Shown piece after piece: positions 44,465-56,680 of a stretch of DNA of 64,000 nucleotides; position 1 is the first letter of the stretch; every line of letters begins with the position of its first letter. Position numbers and translations under genes: made by a program. The stretch comes from Agapanthus africanus. Lineage: Eukaryota; Streptophyta; Magnoliopsida; Asparagales; Amaryllidaceae. The notes under the pieces were generated by a model. That model saw nothing but the letters and a program-made list of their open reading frames with translations. It did no database searches and had not been told where the DNA came from. The stretch lies in the NCBI GenBank assembly GCA_030015575.1, contig JASDDO010000016.1:68507396-68571395 (forward strand). The letters are read 5' to 3'.

Positions 44465-45416
44465 CTACATCGCTTACAAAAGTAAAATCATATCCTTCCT
44501 TAGAAATTAAGGATACAGATATGATATTACAAGTCGCACCTGGTACATAAAAACAGTTACGCAGAATCAATATCTGCCCAGTTGTCAGTCCTAGATGATA
44601 TTCCCCTACGGATTCAGCATACATGCTCATTCCGTTAGCAACCCTGAGAGTCATATCACCTTTCCTGATAACCCTAAGGTTTCTCAGAGCCTGTAACGAA
44701 TTACAGATATGAGATCCTGATCCGGTATCCAACACCCAGGAAGTAGGGTTAACTGACATACAATTCTCTATTACAAACACCACCGAAGCCGAAGCCACAA
44801 CATGCTTCGAATTCTGGCTACTGGCTTTGCAAGCCCTGCAATCCTTCTGTCCATGTTCATTCCCGTAACAATAGGAACATCCCTCTTTTACTACATCTGT
44901 TCCCGAAACTTCTGCCCTTCCCTTTCTTTCTACTTCCCTGGTTTCCTTTTGGGTAGTAGGTAGAGACTGTTGAACTAAGTCAGCATCTGACCCGTTCTTC
45001 AATGTGGTCTTCAGGTCCTAGAGCTCAAAAGAGCTGGTCTCTGTAAGGACGTTGCCCCCTACAGATGACCCGATAGCCAACCTCGCTGGAAGCAATTCGT
45101 TCGAGGTCTCATATCTTGCGATACGAGATTGCTCTCCATATAAAACTTTGTTATGGAGGAAGATAGAAGCTGAGTCCATCTTCTCGTGCTGCCTCTGGTT
45201 TGCACCATCAACTGAGGCTAACACGAGGCACTTGGCTTTCGTAGAGTTCCTTTCCGATGTCTTGCGGATATGAATATCCGTGACAGGGGAAACAGGACCT
45301 GAGACGGCAGGGGTTGGATCAGTCAAGAGGTGTCCCAGCTTGTCATGGGCAATGGACATCTGGACAGACCTTTGCCAGTCATAACAGTCAGATTCAGTCA
45401 TTTTATTATCTAGATG
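44465..45416 (-). pseudogene. C gag (internally deleted) and protease start
   Basis: The N-terminal gag frame (RLHLDNKMTESDCYDWQ, SIAHDKLGHLL) has lost its initiator ATG (GTG in the matching place, near 45432) and runs to about 45018. A second frame (45002-44465) has the zinc knuckle CSYCYGNEHGQKDC (CX2CX4HX4C) and the protease site WVLDTGSGSHIC. Compared with A, about 100 or more residues of central gag are missing at the junction near 45018. The frame ends at the B insertion and continues in 10303. Confidence 0.85.
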
Positions 45417-47505
45417 TAATCTAGGTGCGGTCACTGGGTCGCTGCAATTAAGAGAGAGAGAAGAAAACACTCAGCATGATGCTCTTGCAAGTTTAGATTG
45501 GTTTTTAATTTATCTAAACAGGATGGCTCCCACTGTCTCTCGAATCCCTCCTCAAACCACAAAGGAAGAATTAGTCGGGATCTTTCTCACCGTACAATAC
45601 TTGCTTAACCGTTCAGCCAGGCCAGTGTCGGTACTTCGAGGGAGGTTTTCCAACGCTTTCGCGAAGTTCCTTAATTTGAGAACCTCTTTTCCCTGGGGGC
45701 GTAGCCCCGCTAACACCTTTCTAGGCACCTACTTGGTTTATAGCATTGATCGTTAAGTGAGAAAGTTCCCGAGGAGTAGCATATACTCACAGTAGGATCG
45801 GGATCCAAATATCATCGCGTGATAAAACTGAAGGAATCCTACCAGAATCATCACACTCCAAATGGTATGCAGCGCTAGCAAGTTTCAGTACTTTTGAAAC
45901 TCCCGATATGGATTTTGGCCCCATGCTCTTATGACCTTGACGAAGGTCAACAAATCATAAGTCACATGTCAAGTTCTACCCGTCATTATCCAGGTTAATT
46001 TGAACCCACCCGTATATACCCTTGACGAAGGTCAACAAGGTAATACGACTGTCCCAAACCAACGCATCTATCTATGCTACATATGAACACCCAACAGCTA
46101 CCAATCACTATGCCTTGACGAAGGTCAACAAACATAGCTTGAATACTATTGAATATCCATACGAAATGACGGAGGGCTATGAATGGTTTTGGCGAAACCG
46201 TGAACGTAGTGAACTTGATATAATCGATGAAACGAGATAGCTTTTAAAAGGAGTGGTTCAAGCTCCGCGTTTAAAATGCTGGTTTTTGAAAAGAACAGAG
46301 TGGTTTTCAAAGTGTTCCAACGACTTTTACTTGGTTTATTTTCTTGCATTAGTTCTTTTAATGCGTCCCATCATTTAATCCTACCATTGCAGAAAACAAC
46401 CAAAATATGACGTACGCTTATGCCATTCGCATTCGCCACGGGGCCCCGTCATCACCCGTTAGGTTACTTAACTAACGACAGAGCGGGGGCTGGGCTAGCG
46501 TGGCTGAAAAACATAAGCAACGCCTAAATATATATCATATATAGATATATAGCACTGATAGACATTACAGATCACAGATGAACACTTTGGATATACTAGG
46601 AATCCGCGATTCGTTCAAGCCTGCAACGAAAAACGGATTATACGGTCGTGATGAATAGCCAAACCCCACCCTAAATCCCTACGGGTGCGGAAAACTACCC
46701 GCCAAGTACCCGAAGCGAAGCAACCTCCCTCAACACCATGAGTAGGCCACTCGGCACTTCGAGACACCCGGTAGTTTGTGCACTCCACCTTGGGTCTATC
46801 CTAGGAGCAAAAACAGTAAAAAGAAATTATACAATGACGGCTACAACCCCGACCCGGTTGTGCGGCCATACAAATAATATTACATCAATTTACATATTCT
46901 ATAATGAATGAAAGAAAAAGAAACTCTCATCTCACACCCATTCCCGGCTATTCATCCGCGACAATCCACCGAGTTCATATACACAAACCATCAACATTAC
47001 AGATCACAGATATGTATAACCCCCACTAATCGACGTATAGCGATTAGCGGACGTTCAATACATATATCACATCACAGATAATATACATTAGCCAAAGAGT
47101 ACGGAATATCGATCAAAATACGGATTTTTAACCACCCCAAAAGTCAATTTGCTCTCTGGAAATTCTGGGTGGAAAAAACATGTCTTAAAAATCCCAAAAC
47201 AGCCAAACTAAAATACTGCAAATAATCCGATCCAGTGCCGAGTCAAAACGGCGACGGAACTGCGGCAATGAGCATGTCATTGCCGCGGAACCGCGGTCGT
47301 TTGATCGATTCACTGGATCGTTTTTCTGCAGTGTTTTCACAAAACCCTGAGACGATTTTTCATGTATTTTAAATCACTTTTTGAGCAGTATGAAAATCGA
47401 CAGAAACTAGAGGTTTTGCGGACGTGTTTTGCGACTTTTTTCCGATCGATATTCTAAACACTTTGCTAACTTACTAGTTTATGTTTAGCCTGGCTCTGAT
47501 ACCAC
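45417..47505 (-). other. C leader with primer site
   Basis: Non-coding leader. Just upstream of gag lies a 3' splice-site-like stretch (CTCTCTCTCTTAATTGCAG in sense, about 45445-45465). Then the conserved block (45640-45740), three short repeats CCTTGACGAAGGTCAACAA (45935, 46020, 46113), the 7-bp hairpin (46456-46478), the GC-rich inverted repeat (47252-47299), and the primer site TGGTATCAGAGCCA (47504-47491), one base from the LTR. About 46500-47240 shows nothing else I can name. Confidence 0.8.
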
Positions 47506-49692
47506 TGTAAGTCCACGTTGCTCACCCCGGATCTTACGGGGAGGCGGAAACGGCGAAAAACAATGATTTTGGCGCAAGGCAACATGGACCAAAAGTCGGG
47601 ATCTTTGCTAAACTAGAAACTAGTAAACACTTATAGGTTTTAACTACTATTCTTGTAGAAAGTATACCTCACGGAACCGGTCCTTCGGGTCTTCTCTCCG
47701 CTGTCCGGCTCGTCCATCCGCGCTCCGAGGGTCGATCCGGATCTTGGTCACCTTCGCGGCCTTCTTGAGTCGAAGACGATCCACCCGAGAGTTGTACACT
47801 AAGCTCCGCCTCAAGCCAAGGTAACTAGGGCAAAGAGATTGCTAATCTAAATGCCATAGGTTATGTAGAAGAGATAGATGGAAGTGTTTGTCTTTGTGGG
47901 ATCTTTTTCTCTCAACACATGAGATCAAAAGATGAGATCAAGAGGAGGAAGAAGAAGGAGAAACTTAGCAACCATGGAGCTTTTCTTTTTCTTCTCACTT
48001 CAAGAGAGAGAATGAGAAGAGAATAATGAAAAGATTAAGCCAAATGAAATGAACCATGGTTGCAATAATAAACTAATCTCATCATTACTAATCCTATCAT
48101 GATAAAGTTGATGGCACATTGAATTGACCATTATCATAACACAAGAAATAAAAAGAAAATGAAAGAAGAGTGTGGATCTCTCTTGAAGGTCAATGGTCAA
48201 CACGGTCAACGGGTCAACAAAGTCAAGAGAGATCTAAGTGGTCAAATGGTCAATGCAATTAGCCATCACTAATCTATCACTAAAAGGATTAGTAAACAAT
48301 GTCTCCGGCTCATAACGGTTTTGACCAAACGAATTGTCAAAACCCTAATGAGTTAGCCACATTACGGTTTTGGCCGAACCAACTTCCAAAACCCTAATGG
48401 GGCACCTCCTCCTTCATCTCTCCTCAAAACTGTGCATACACACCCGCATCCGCTTTCCGTAGAATGCGGATGCACAGAAGACAAATCAAATCCATCTGTG
48501 GAATACTAGGATCTGGCTTAAACCAAAGCCTACTAGTATTGCCTGCCCGAACAGCATACGCACACAAGTGCACGTAAGTGATCGTAGCCCTGCCGTAAAA
48601 CCATACGGCATCTACACGTTTCACTCAGTGCAGGGAAACTCTCTGTGTGGAACTCTAAAGACTCGACACTACGCTGGCAGTGGGTTTAACCACAGACCGC
48701 AAGCGGCACTAGCTGTACGTAACGGTCCCCAGGTAGATGTCGATAAGAAGGCCGATGAGGTAAACCCATCCGAACTCCTACTGAGCCTGTATGTGACAAT
48801 CTCCGTACAGTCCGGTCTGTTCGTCTGATACATCGCATGGCGGGCCTAGGGGGCGGTGAACGTCAGTCCCCTAATAGCAGTACAAGTCGTGTCGGAGTGT
48901 AGCCCAGAACACCCTGAGATAACACTGGAAACCTACCAGTATATCTCGCTTGCCCTGGCCAGGGACTACTTGTGTAATGGCTCTCCTAGACACAGCGCGA
49001 TGTCAACCCCCAATACCGGGAGAGACGAATCCTATCTAACTGTCACTGCCTCCAAATGCTTCGGGACTGTACCCAACTACTACCTGTTTGCATGACTCCT
49101 TTGAGCCGTGGTAGGGTAGTAATCTAAGTACAGTGGGAACACACTCGAGGCGAAGTGACAGTGTCAAGTCGGCGGACTAAGCTGTACTCATGTCACCTGG
49201 GAACTGATAACTGACGATAGGTATAATACCAACCAACAGTTCCCGACGAGTCCTGTCCAGTGTACTCGTAACCTAACGAGCACCCGCATACTATCTCAAG
49301 TACGACGTACTGACGGCTGTAGGACAGACCGTCTCCCCCTGCTGGGATGAGAAGCGCATACGCTAGTCTACTCTGGAGTATCGATGCCCTGTCTCGATAG
49401 TCCTACGACCAGGGACCTGTATAAGGATGTGCTTATGGATTACCCAACCCCCATGAGTGTGAGCGCCATCACAACGCTGGTAATCAAGCAAAAATCCTAA
49501 GGGCTCTACTAATATGTATATAAGCGATATGTTAAAAGAAACACATGCACATATTGAAGTAGAGACAAACCAAGTAGTATACTACCATTTTGAGCAAGAT
49601 TGTCTATACAACTGTGAATATCCCAAGCTTCCATCAAGTAATATACAAGCTAGTATGATACAGTAATGGCCTCTAGGGCATATACACAAACC
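47506..49692 (-). repeat. C 5' LTR
   Basis: 2187 bp, TGTAAGTCCACG at the left. The right end reads ACACAAACC where the other LTR has ACACTAACA, so two substitutions have destroyed the terminal TG of the sense strand. It is followed by TSD TACGA (49693-49697), confirming the boundary. Confidence 0.92.
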
Positions 49693-49697
49693 TACGA

Positions 49698-52578
49698 GAG
49701 CGGCAAGTAACCCTGCCAATTCTAAGGTTAGGAGACCCGGTCTGGACTCCTCGAGATGGCCTCCCACTGGACCCTAGAACCCGGTTACTTGTGCTCCCCA
49801 TCTTGGGTTTTATTTTAATGCGGAAAAGTAAATAATATACAATGGTGACATCATCCTCAACCCGGAAATGCCCCAATAAAAGAATATTACATACAAATGA
49901 ATTTTATATGAATGAAAAAGAAAACTCTCATCTCACATAAAACCCCCGGCTATTCAATATACAACGATCCAATATAACATATCACAGCAACACATAATCA
50001 TCACAGATAACTAGGCGAAGTTAGATAATTCGATAGATACAACGAATTCCCAAAAATTCCCAGAGAGCTCAACACTTGAGCATAGTTAAAATTAACCAGA
50101 GACATACCATAGTACCTACGGACCAACAGCTGAAGGGCCGACCCAAGCCTCTCAAGTGGCACCGTGGATCCGCCGCCAAAACCAGGTTTTGGCCGCGGAT
50201 CCGCGGTCACTTAGACGAGTTAGGGTTTCGTTCTTCAGTTGTGTCCATAGAATTCCCTGCATAATTTTCTGAATATTTTTACCAAGGAAAAATTCAACTT
50301 TTTGAAAAATTTCCATAAAAGGGGTCGTTTCGGAGTTCGATCGGACTTCTAACTTCGTCTAGACAACTCCTAATGCTCTAGCTTGGCCCTGATACCACTG
50401 TAGGGTTAGAATAGAACCTTGTGAAAGTTTTGGCAAGTATCAATCATGCTACTTTATAATTTTTGGGGTGCTAAACAAACCCTAACCAAGATCTTAACTA
50501 GAGACTTAGGGTTAACATTTCATGTAAACAACTTTACATCTAAGAGAGGGGGATTACAACCTTTGTAGTCCGTTCCTTCGCTTCATAAGTTTCGAGTAGT
50601 AGGCCTTTCGCCGCGATCCATGAACTCCCGGACTCTAGAGAGGCTCCACAAGTCGAATGATCCATACTTACTTGAAATCTTCCTTTTCGAAGATGATCTA
50701 CCTTGAAGAATCTTAAACCCAAGCTCTCACTTCTCTAATTAAGAATTAGTGAAGTGAACACCCTAATCTAAGTGGCTAGAATAGATGAGGATGATGAAAT
50801 AGGAATTTTTCTCTCTTTTTTTTTCAATTTCTCAGTTTAAATCATCACAACACAAAAAGCTAGAAAGCTTTTTCAAGGAAGAAGAAGAAGAAAGATTTTG
50901 TGATGAATAATGAATTGTTGTGGTTACAATTACAACCATGAGTTAATAAATGAAGGCATTAACTCATGTAGAGAATAAACTATGGTTAAGAGTTTGGGTT
51001 GGGTTAACAAATATCTACACAAAATATCAAAGCTAAATGACAAAAGGAAAGCTTCATGAAAAAGCTAACCCAAATCCAAACCCTAACTTGGTTTAAACTT
51101 AACAACCATGTTGCATTTGTAACCCTAACTTGTCACAATATTATATATCACATATACAATATTTTTTGTAACAAAAGAAAATAATACAATTAACATATAT
51201 CACATATACATCAATGTATTATCCAGTGAGAAAATGAATCAATAAAGCGAGCTTATAATAGTTAACGTAATGTTATATATCACATGTATAATTATACATT
51301 AAATTATCGAATCAACTCTTGATCCGACAATCCGGCTATATTGCATATAACCGAGTAATATAACAGGTACCAATTCATTGAATCAACACTTGATCCGATG
51401 ACCTGGGTATATTGCATATACCCGGCCGATATCTTATATCGCGAGAATAGAATACGGTATCTCATATCGTATTATTCTCGGTCCCGCACATATCATATAT
51501 GTGCTCCTACTTCGTTTTGCCTGAGCCAGGAAACCTCTGTGTAGGACTCTAAAGAATCGTCAATACTCCGGCAGTAGGTGATGATCATATAAAACACCCA
51601 CAAGCTGCAAGCGGTCAGCTAAACGTAACAGCCACCCGTGTATTGAGCAATCAGAAGATCAACAAGCAAGGCTGTACATTCTCCTGTGAATCCAATCAGT
51701 AACACTCCCGTACAGTCCGATCTCTTCATCTGATATGTTGCATATTTAGTCTAGGGGTGGTAAACGTCAGACCCCAGTAACCGATAAGTCGTGTCGATGT
51801 AAGGCTTATAACGGGTCGAGAAACTACAGATAACTCTTACCAGTAAATCTCCATATCAGCCCTGGCCAGGGACTTCCAGTTATAGCCAATCGAACACGGC
51901 GCAACATCAACTCCCAATACCGGGAGAGACGAAACCCCTCTTATCGCTCATTGCCTCCATGTGATTCGGGACTGTACCCAAAAGCCACCATTTTGCACGC
52001 CCTCTTGGACGTGGTAAGGTGGAAATCAAAGCATAGTGGGAATCACACAAGACTCTATGACGATCTCGGGTCTACAGACTAACATGTACCAGTGTCAACG
52101 GAGAACTGCTATTTGACGATAGGTATAATACAAACCAGGAGTTCTCGGCGAGCCCGTTCAGTGTAACCAGTCTCCACTGAGCACCCATACACCATCTTTG
52201 ATGTCCAACACCAATGGATATGGGGTCATCCATCGCCTATCATATGGGTCAAGATGTGTGTACGCTTGTCTACTCTGGAGTATCGATGCCTTGTCTCTAT
52301 ACACCCTCGACTAGGAACAGTTATAGGATGTACTCGTGGACTACCCTGGCCCCACTAGTATGATCTCATCATAGTCCTAGTAGTCGAGTACATATCCTAA
52401 GGGCTTTATCAACATGTGATCACAAAACAGTATTTGTTAACACGTTAAGATAAAGTGAAACCAGATAGCATATACTATCATATCGAGCAAGAAAGTCCTC
52501 TCTATATATATCCAAGCATCCATTATAATATACATCATATGTACAACAATGGCCTCTAGGGCATATACATAACTAACA
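49698..52578 (-). mobile_element. Element D (copia), right fragment: leader, primer site, 5' LTR
   Basis: Leader 49698-50384 resumes exactly where 5331 stopped. It holds the GC-rich inverted repeat at 50161-50207. Primer site TGGTATCAGGGCC is at 50397-50385 (minus; one mismatch to the initiator-Met site). The LTR runs 50399-52578 (2180 bp, TGTAGGGTTAG to TAACTAACA) and is related to B's LTR. D is the oldest layer of the nest; its other LTR lies outside the window. Confidence 0.88.
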
Positions 52579-52945
52579 CTTAAGGCGAAGTCTCCCTCTC
52601 TGATTGTTGGACAATCTTCCTCTTCCATCCCAAAAGCCAAGGCCAAGGGAAGGAATAAGAAGAAATCCACCAAACCGAGAGGTGGAATTAAGAAGGCACA
52701 AGGAAGAGACAAATCCAAGGTTGAGAAGTCAGGAAAGGAAGAATGTTTTCACTGAAAGAAGACGGGGCACTGGAACCGGAACTGTACTGAATACCTTGAT
52801 CTCTAGAAAAAGAAGCATGGTGATGCTTCTGCTTCAGGTGTGTTCGTGACTGAAAACTGTTTTCTATAAACTCTGCTTCCTGGGTATTGGATACCGGTTC
52901 GGGTTCTCATATCTGCAATTCTGAATACCTCAATGCAAAGCAAAA
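52579..52945 (+). pseudogene. Copia gag/protease fragment (H), plus strand
   Basis: Translates with stops to KAKAKGRNKKKSTKPRGG, a decayed zinc knuckle (HxKTGHWNRNC), ASASGVFVTENC, and a frameshifted protease start, matching the same region of A (59130-59450). Short, degenerate remnant into which D inserted on the left; on the right it meets sequence of opposite orientation near 52946. Confidence 0.75.
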
Positions 52946-53515
52946 GAATATGACTATGGTTTTAAAGAAAACCGAGTAGTTTTAAAAATTGGTTCCGACA
53001 ACAACATTTAGGTTTATTTTCCTTGTATTAATCCGAATTAATGTAGTTCCCATCAATTAATCATATCATGCCAGAAAAGAAACGAAAATAGGCACGCACA
53101 TATATGCTATCCGCATTCGCCACAAGGTCACGGTTCTTCACTGTAAGGTTACTTAACTTACAGCAGGATGGGGACATGACTAGTGCGGATGCAAAACATA
53201 TATAGCGTCTACTAAATATATAATATATATAGCAACATTCGTCTCAAACATGATATTAAGTAACATCAAAGAAGCATCACAGCAGAAGCAAATACAGAAT
53301 GGAAATACGGATAATCTAGGAAAAGTACATTTCAATGGAGCCAAATATAAAATGCAATTTTCCCAGTCGTGTGGATATCCCGTAGTATCGGATCCTAGAC
53401 CACTACAAGTATGGAAAGCCACCCGCCAATCCCAGAAGCAAGGCAACCCCAATCAACGAAATGAGTGGGCCACCCTGCACTTCCAAAATCCGGTGACTTG
53501 GGCACCCCTCCATGG
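52946..53515 (-). mobile_element. Copia leader fragment (I), minus strand
   Basis: Leader-type sequence resembling C at about 46250-46800: CATTCGCCAC near 53116, the hairpin CTGTAAG-loop-CTTACAG at 53141-53163, and the segment ending GGGCACCCCTCCATGG. Interrupted at 53515 by LTR E. Confidence 0.65.
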
Positions 53516-54391
53516 TGTTAGTTATATGTATGCCCTAAGGGCCATTATTATACATGTGATGTATATTATAGTGGATGCTTGGATATATATAGGGAGGAAT
53601 TTCTTGCTCGACCTGATAGTATGCTATCTGGTTGCTCTTTATCTTAACATGTACACTTATTGTCTCTCTCTATTACATGTTGATAAAGCCCTTAGGATGA
53701 GTACTTGACTACCAGGATTATGATGCAGATCATACTACTGGGGCAGATGTAGTTGGTAAGTACATCCTTCAAATGTTCCTAGTTGTGGGAGTATCGAGAC
53801 AGGGCATCGATATTCCACAGTAGACTAGCGTATACGCTTCTTGACCCATATGATGGGCGATGGATGATCCCACATCTATTGGTGTTTGACATCAAAGAAG
53901 GTATACGGGTTCTCAGTGGAGACTGGATACACTGGATGGACTCGCCGAGAACTCCTAGATGGCATTATACCTATTGTCAGAAAGCAGTTCTCTGGTGACA
54001 CAGGTACAGGTTAGTCTGTCGACCCGAGATCGTCATAGAGTCTTGTGTGATTCCCACTGTGCTTTGATTTCCACCTTACCACGTTCAAGAGATCGTGCAA
54101 AACAGAGGTTTTTGGGTACAGTCCCGAGTCATATGGAAGCAATGAGCGATAGGAGGGGATTTCGTCTCTCCCGGTATTGGGGGTTGATGTTGCGCTATAC
54201 TCGATTGGCTATAACAGGAAATCCCTGGCCAGGGTTGCTGAGATTTACTGGTAAGTGTTATCAGTAGTTTCTCGAACCGTTATGGGCCTCACATCGGCAT
54301 GACTTATCAGGCTATTGGGGTCTGACGTTTACCACCCCCAGGCTGAGATATGCGACATATCAGACGAAGAGACCGAACTGTACGGTAGTGT
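53516..54391 (+). repeat. Copia LTR E, cut by element A
   Basis: Begins TGTTAGTTATATGTATGCCC and follows the B/D-type LTR for 876 bp up to CGGTAGTGT, where element A starts. The rest should lie to the right of A, beyond the window. The 5 bp before it are CATGG; its TSD partner cannot be seen. Confidence 0.8.
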
Positions 54392-56419
54392 TGTTAGTGT
54401 ATATGCCCTAGAGGCCATTACTGTATCATACTAGTTTGTATATTACTTAATGGAAGCTTGGGATATTCACAGTTGTATATACAATCTTGCTCGAAATGGT
54501 AGTATGCTACTTGGTTTGTCTCTGCTTTAATATGTGCATGTGTTTCTTTTAGCATATTGCAGGTATACATATTAGTAGAGCCCTTAGGATCTTTGCTTGA
54601 TTACCAGCGGTGTGATGGCGCTCACACTCGTGGGAGCTGGGTAATCTATAAGCACATCCTTATACTGGTCCCTGGTCGTTGGACTATCGAGACAGGGCAT
54701 CGATACTCCGGAGTAGACTAGCGTATGCGCTTCTCATCCCAGTGTGGGAGACGGTCTGTCCCACAGCCGTTAGTACGTCGTACTTGGGATAGTATGCGGG
54801 TGCTCGTTAGGTTACGAGTACACTGGACAGGACTCGTCGGGAACTGTTGGTTGGTAATATACCTATCGTCAGTTATCAGTTCCCAGGTGACATGAGTACA
54901 GCTTAGTCCGCTGACTTGACACTGTCACTTCGCCTCGAGTGTGTTCCCACTGCACTTTGATTACTACCCTACCACGGCTCAGAGGAGTCGTGCAAACAGG
55001 TAGTTTTTGGGTGCAGTCCCGAAGCACTTGGAGGTAGTGACGGTTAGACAGGATTCGTCTCTCCCGGTATTGGGGGTTGACATCGCGCTGTGTCCAGGAG
55101 AGCCATTACACGAGTAGTCCCTGGCCAGGGCAAGCGAGATATACTGGTAGGTTTCCAGTGTTATCTCAGGGTGTTCTGGGCTACACTCCGACACGACTTG
55201 TACCGCTATTAGGGGACTGACGTTCACCGCCCCCCTAGGCCCGCCATGCGATGTATCAGACGAACAGACCGGACTGTACTGAGATTGTCACATACAGGCT
55301 CAGTAGGAGTGCAGATGGGGTTCACCTCGTCAGTCTTCTTATCGACATCTACCTGGGGACCGTTACGTACAGCTAGTGCCGCTTGCGGTCTGTGGTTAAA
55401 CCCACTGCCAGCGTAGTGTCGAGTCTTTAGAGTCCCACACAGAGAGCTATTCGCCTTTAGGCAAAACGAGTAGAGGTCGCATGGTTTTGCGACAGGGTTC
55501 GTTCGCATCCGCGCACTTGTGCACGATTGCTGTCCGGACAGTTTATACTAGCGGGCTTTGGTTTAAGCCGGATCCTAGTATATGATTTGAGATTGGTTTT
55601 TCTCATTGTGTTCGTGTTCCTCGGATCACGAATGCGGGTGCGTATGCACGGTTGCTTGAGATTGAGGGAGAGGACCTTGTTTAGGGTTAATGACTATTGT
55701 CATTTTATTAACCCTATTGTTTTTGTGTGGATTATAGTTAATTGATAATTAGCTTAATAAATTGTGCATGGTTGTTGTTGACATTTTGACTTCGTTGACT
55801 TGTTGACCTTGTTGACCACTTGACCATCATCATTTGTTTTGGAAGATGCTCTTTGATCTTTGCAAAATTGAAATGATAATGGTCATGTCAAGATTTATCA
55901 TGACAATTTTCAAGCTAATTATCTAATTAAAATTATCCACACATATTAGTGAGAATGGCTCACTAATTTATCATTCTATCATATCTTTTCTCTCTCTTGC
56001 TCATCCTCTCCCTCAAGCTCTCTCCCTCTCATGTGTTGAGAAACAAATAGCTTGAGAAAAACCCTCACTTGATCTTCTCTACTCACTTCTAGGGTTCAAG
56101 TCTTAGCATTTCTTGCACTCTAGTTACTCCTAGCTTGGAGTTGAAGCTAAAGGTGGTGGCTTTCAAGTGGATCTTTCTTTGACGGAAGAAGACTAGCAAG
56201 GTGAGGCCTTTCTACCGTTCCGACGAGCAAGGAGAGAAGGACTAAAGACCAAAGGTATAACCTTTCCATCACTTAGCTACTTTGTAGTTAGGGTTAGCAA
56301 GTTTTAGTTTAGCAAAGATCCTCACAAGCTTGGTCCATGTTGCCTAAGTCATAAAAATTCGTTTTTTATTATGTTTTCCGCCTCCCCGTAAGTACCGGGG
56401 TGGGCAACGTGGACTTACA
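54392..56419 (+). repeat. A 5' LTR
   Basis: 2028 bp, TGTTAGTGTATATGCC to GTGGACTTACA. Preceded by AGTGT, the presumed TSD. CCCTGGCCAGGG lies at 55119-55130. Antisense ORFs of 82 and 94 codons in it recur in the other A/C-type LTRs but show no protein signature. Confidence 0.95.
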
Positions 56420-56420
56420 G

Positions 56421-56433
56421 TGGTATCAGAGCC
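56421..56433 (+). other. A primer binding site (initiator-Met tRNA)
   Basis: TGGTATCAGAGCC, the classic initiator-Met tRNA site of copia elements, one base after the LTR. Confidence 0.95.
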
Positions 56434-56625
56434 TAACTAAACTCAAACTAGCTAGGTAGTGAAGTGTAACGAAGTTTCGAAACCGAAAAAATCCAAAAAC
56501 CGAACTTTGAAAAACCCTAGTTTCTGTTGAAATTTTTTCTGCTCAAAATAGAAAACTTTATATTTGTAAATTCATCTCAGGGTTTTTTAAAAACACACAA
56601 GAAAAACGAGACAGAGAATCATCCA

Positions 56626-56680
56626 AACCGCCGCGCTTCCGCCGCACGAGGTAGGCTCGTGCCGCGGAAGCGCCGCGGTT
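56626..56680. other. 25-bp GC-rich hairpin in A leader
   Basis: Arms 56626-56650 and 56656-56680 pair at 23 of 25 positions around GTAGG; both exceptions are C opposite C. About 200 nt after the primer site. Counterparts: D 50161-50207 (21/23), C 47252-47299, B 41978-42030, F 3637-3688. Confidence 0.85.

Larger units (their letters stand above)
5332..49692 (-). mobile_element. Element C (copia), split by element B
   Basis: Minus-strand copia element with 3' LTR 5332-7519, pol part 7520-10303, then 10304-44464 occupied by B (which carries G), then gag/protease and leader 44465-47505, and 5' LTR 47506-49692. The TSD TACGA is present at 5327-5331 and 49693-49697. The LTRs differ at about 64 of 2187 positions by eye (about 2.9%). 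Gag carries a large deletion and pol one frameshift, so C is no longer autonomous. It is closely related to A. Confidence 0.9.

Noticed and set aside
55224-55508. 94-aa and 82-aa antisense ORFs in A and C LTRs (54979-55227, 6394-6931, 48568-49095, 63048-63577)
   Set aside because: Similar in all copies because the LTR DNA itself is conserved. No domain, and the B/D-type LTRs do not keep the frames.
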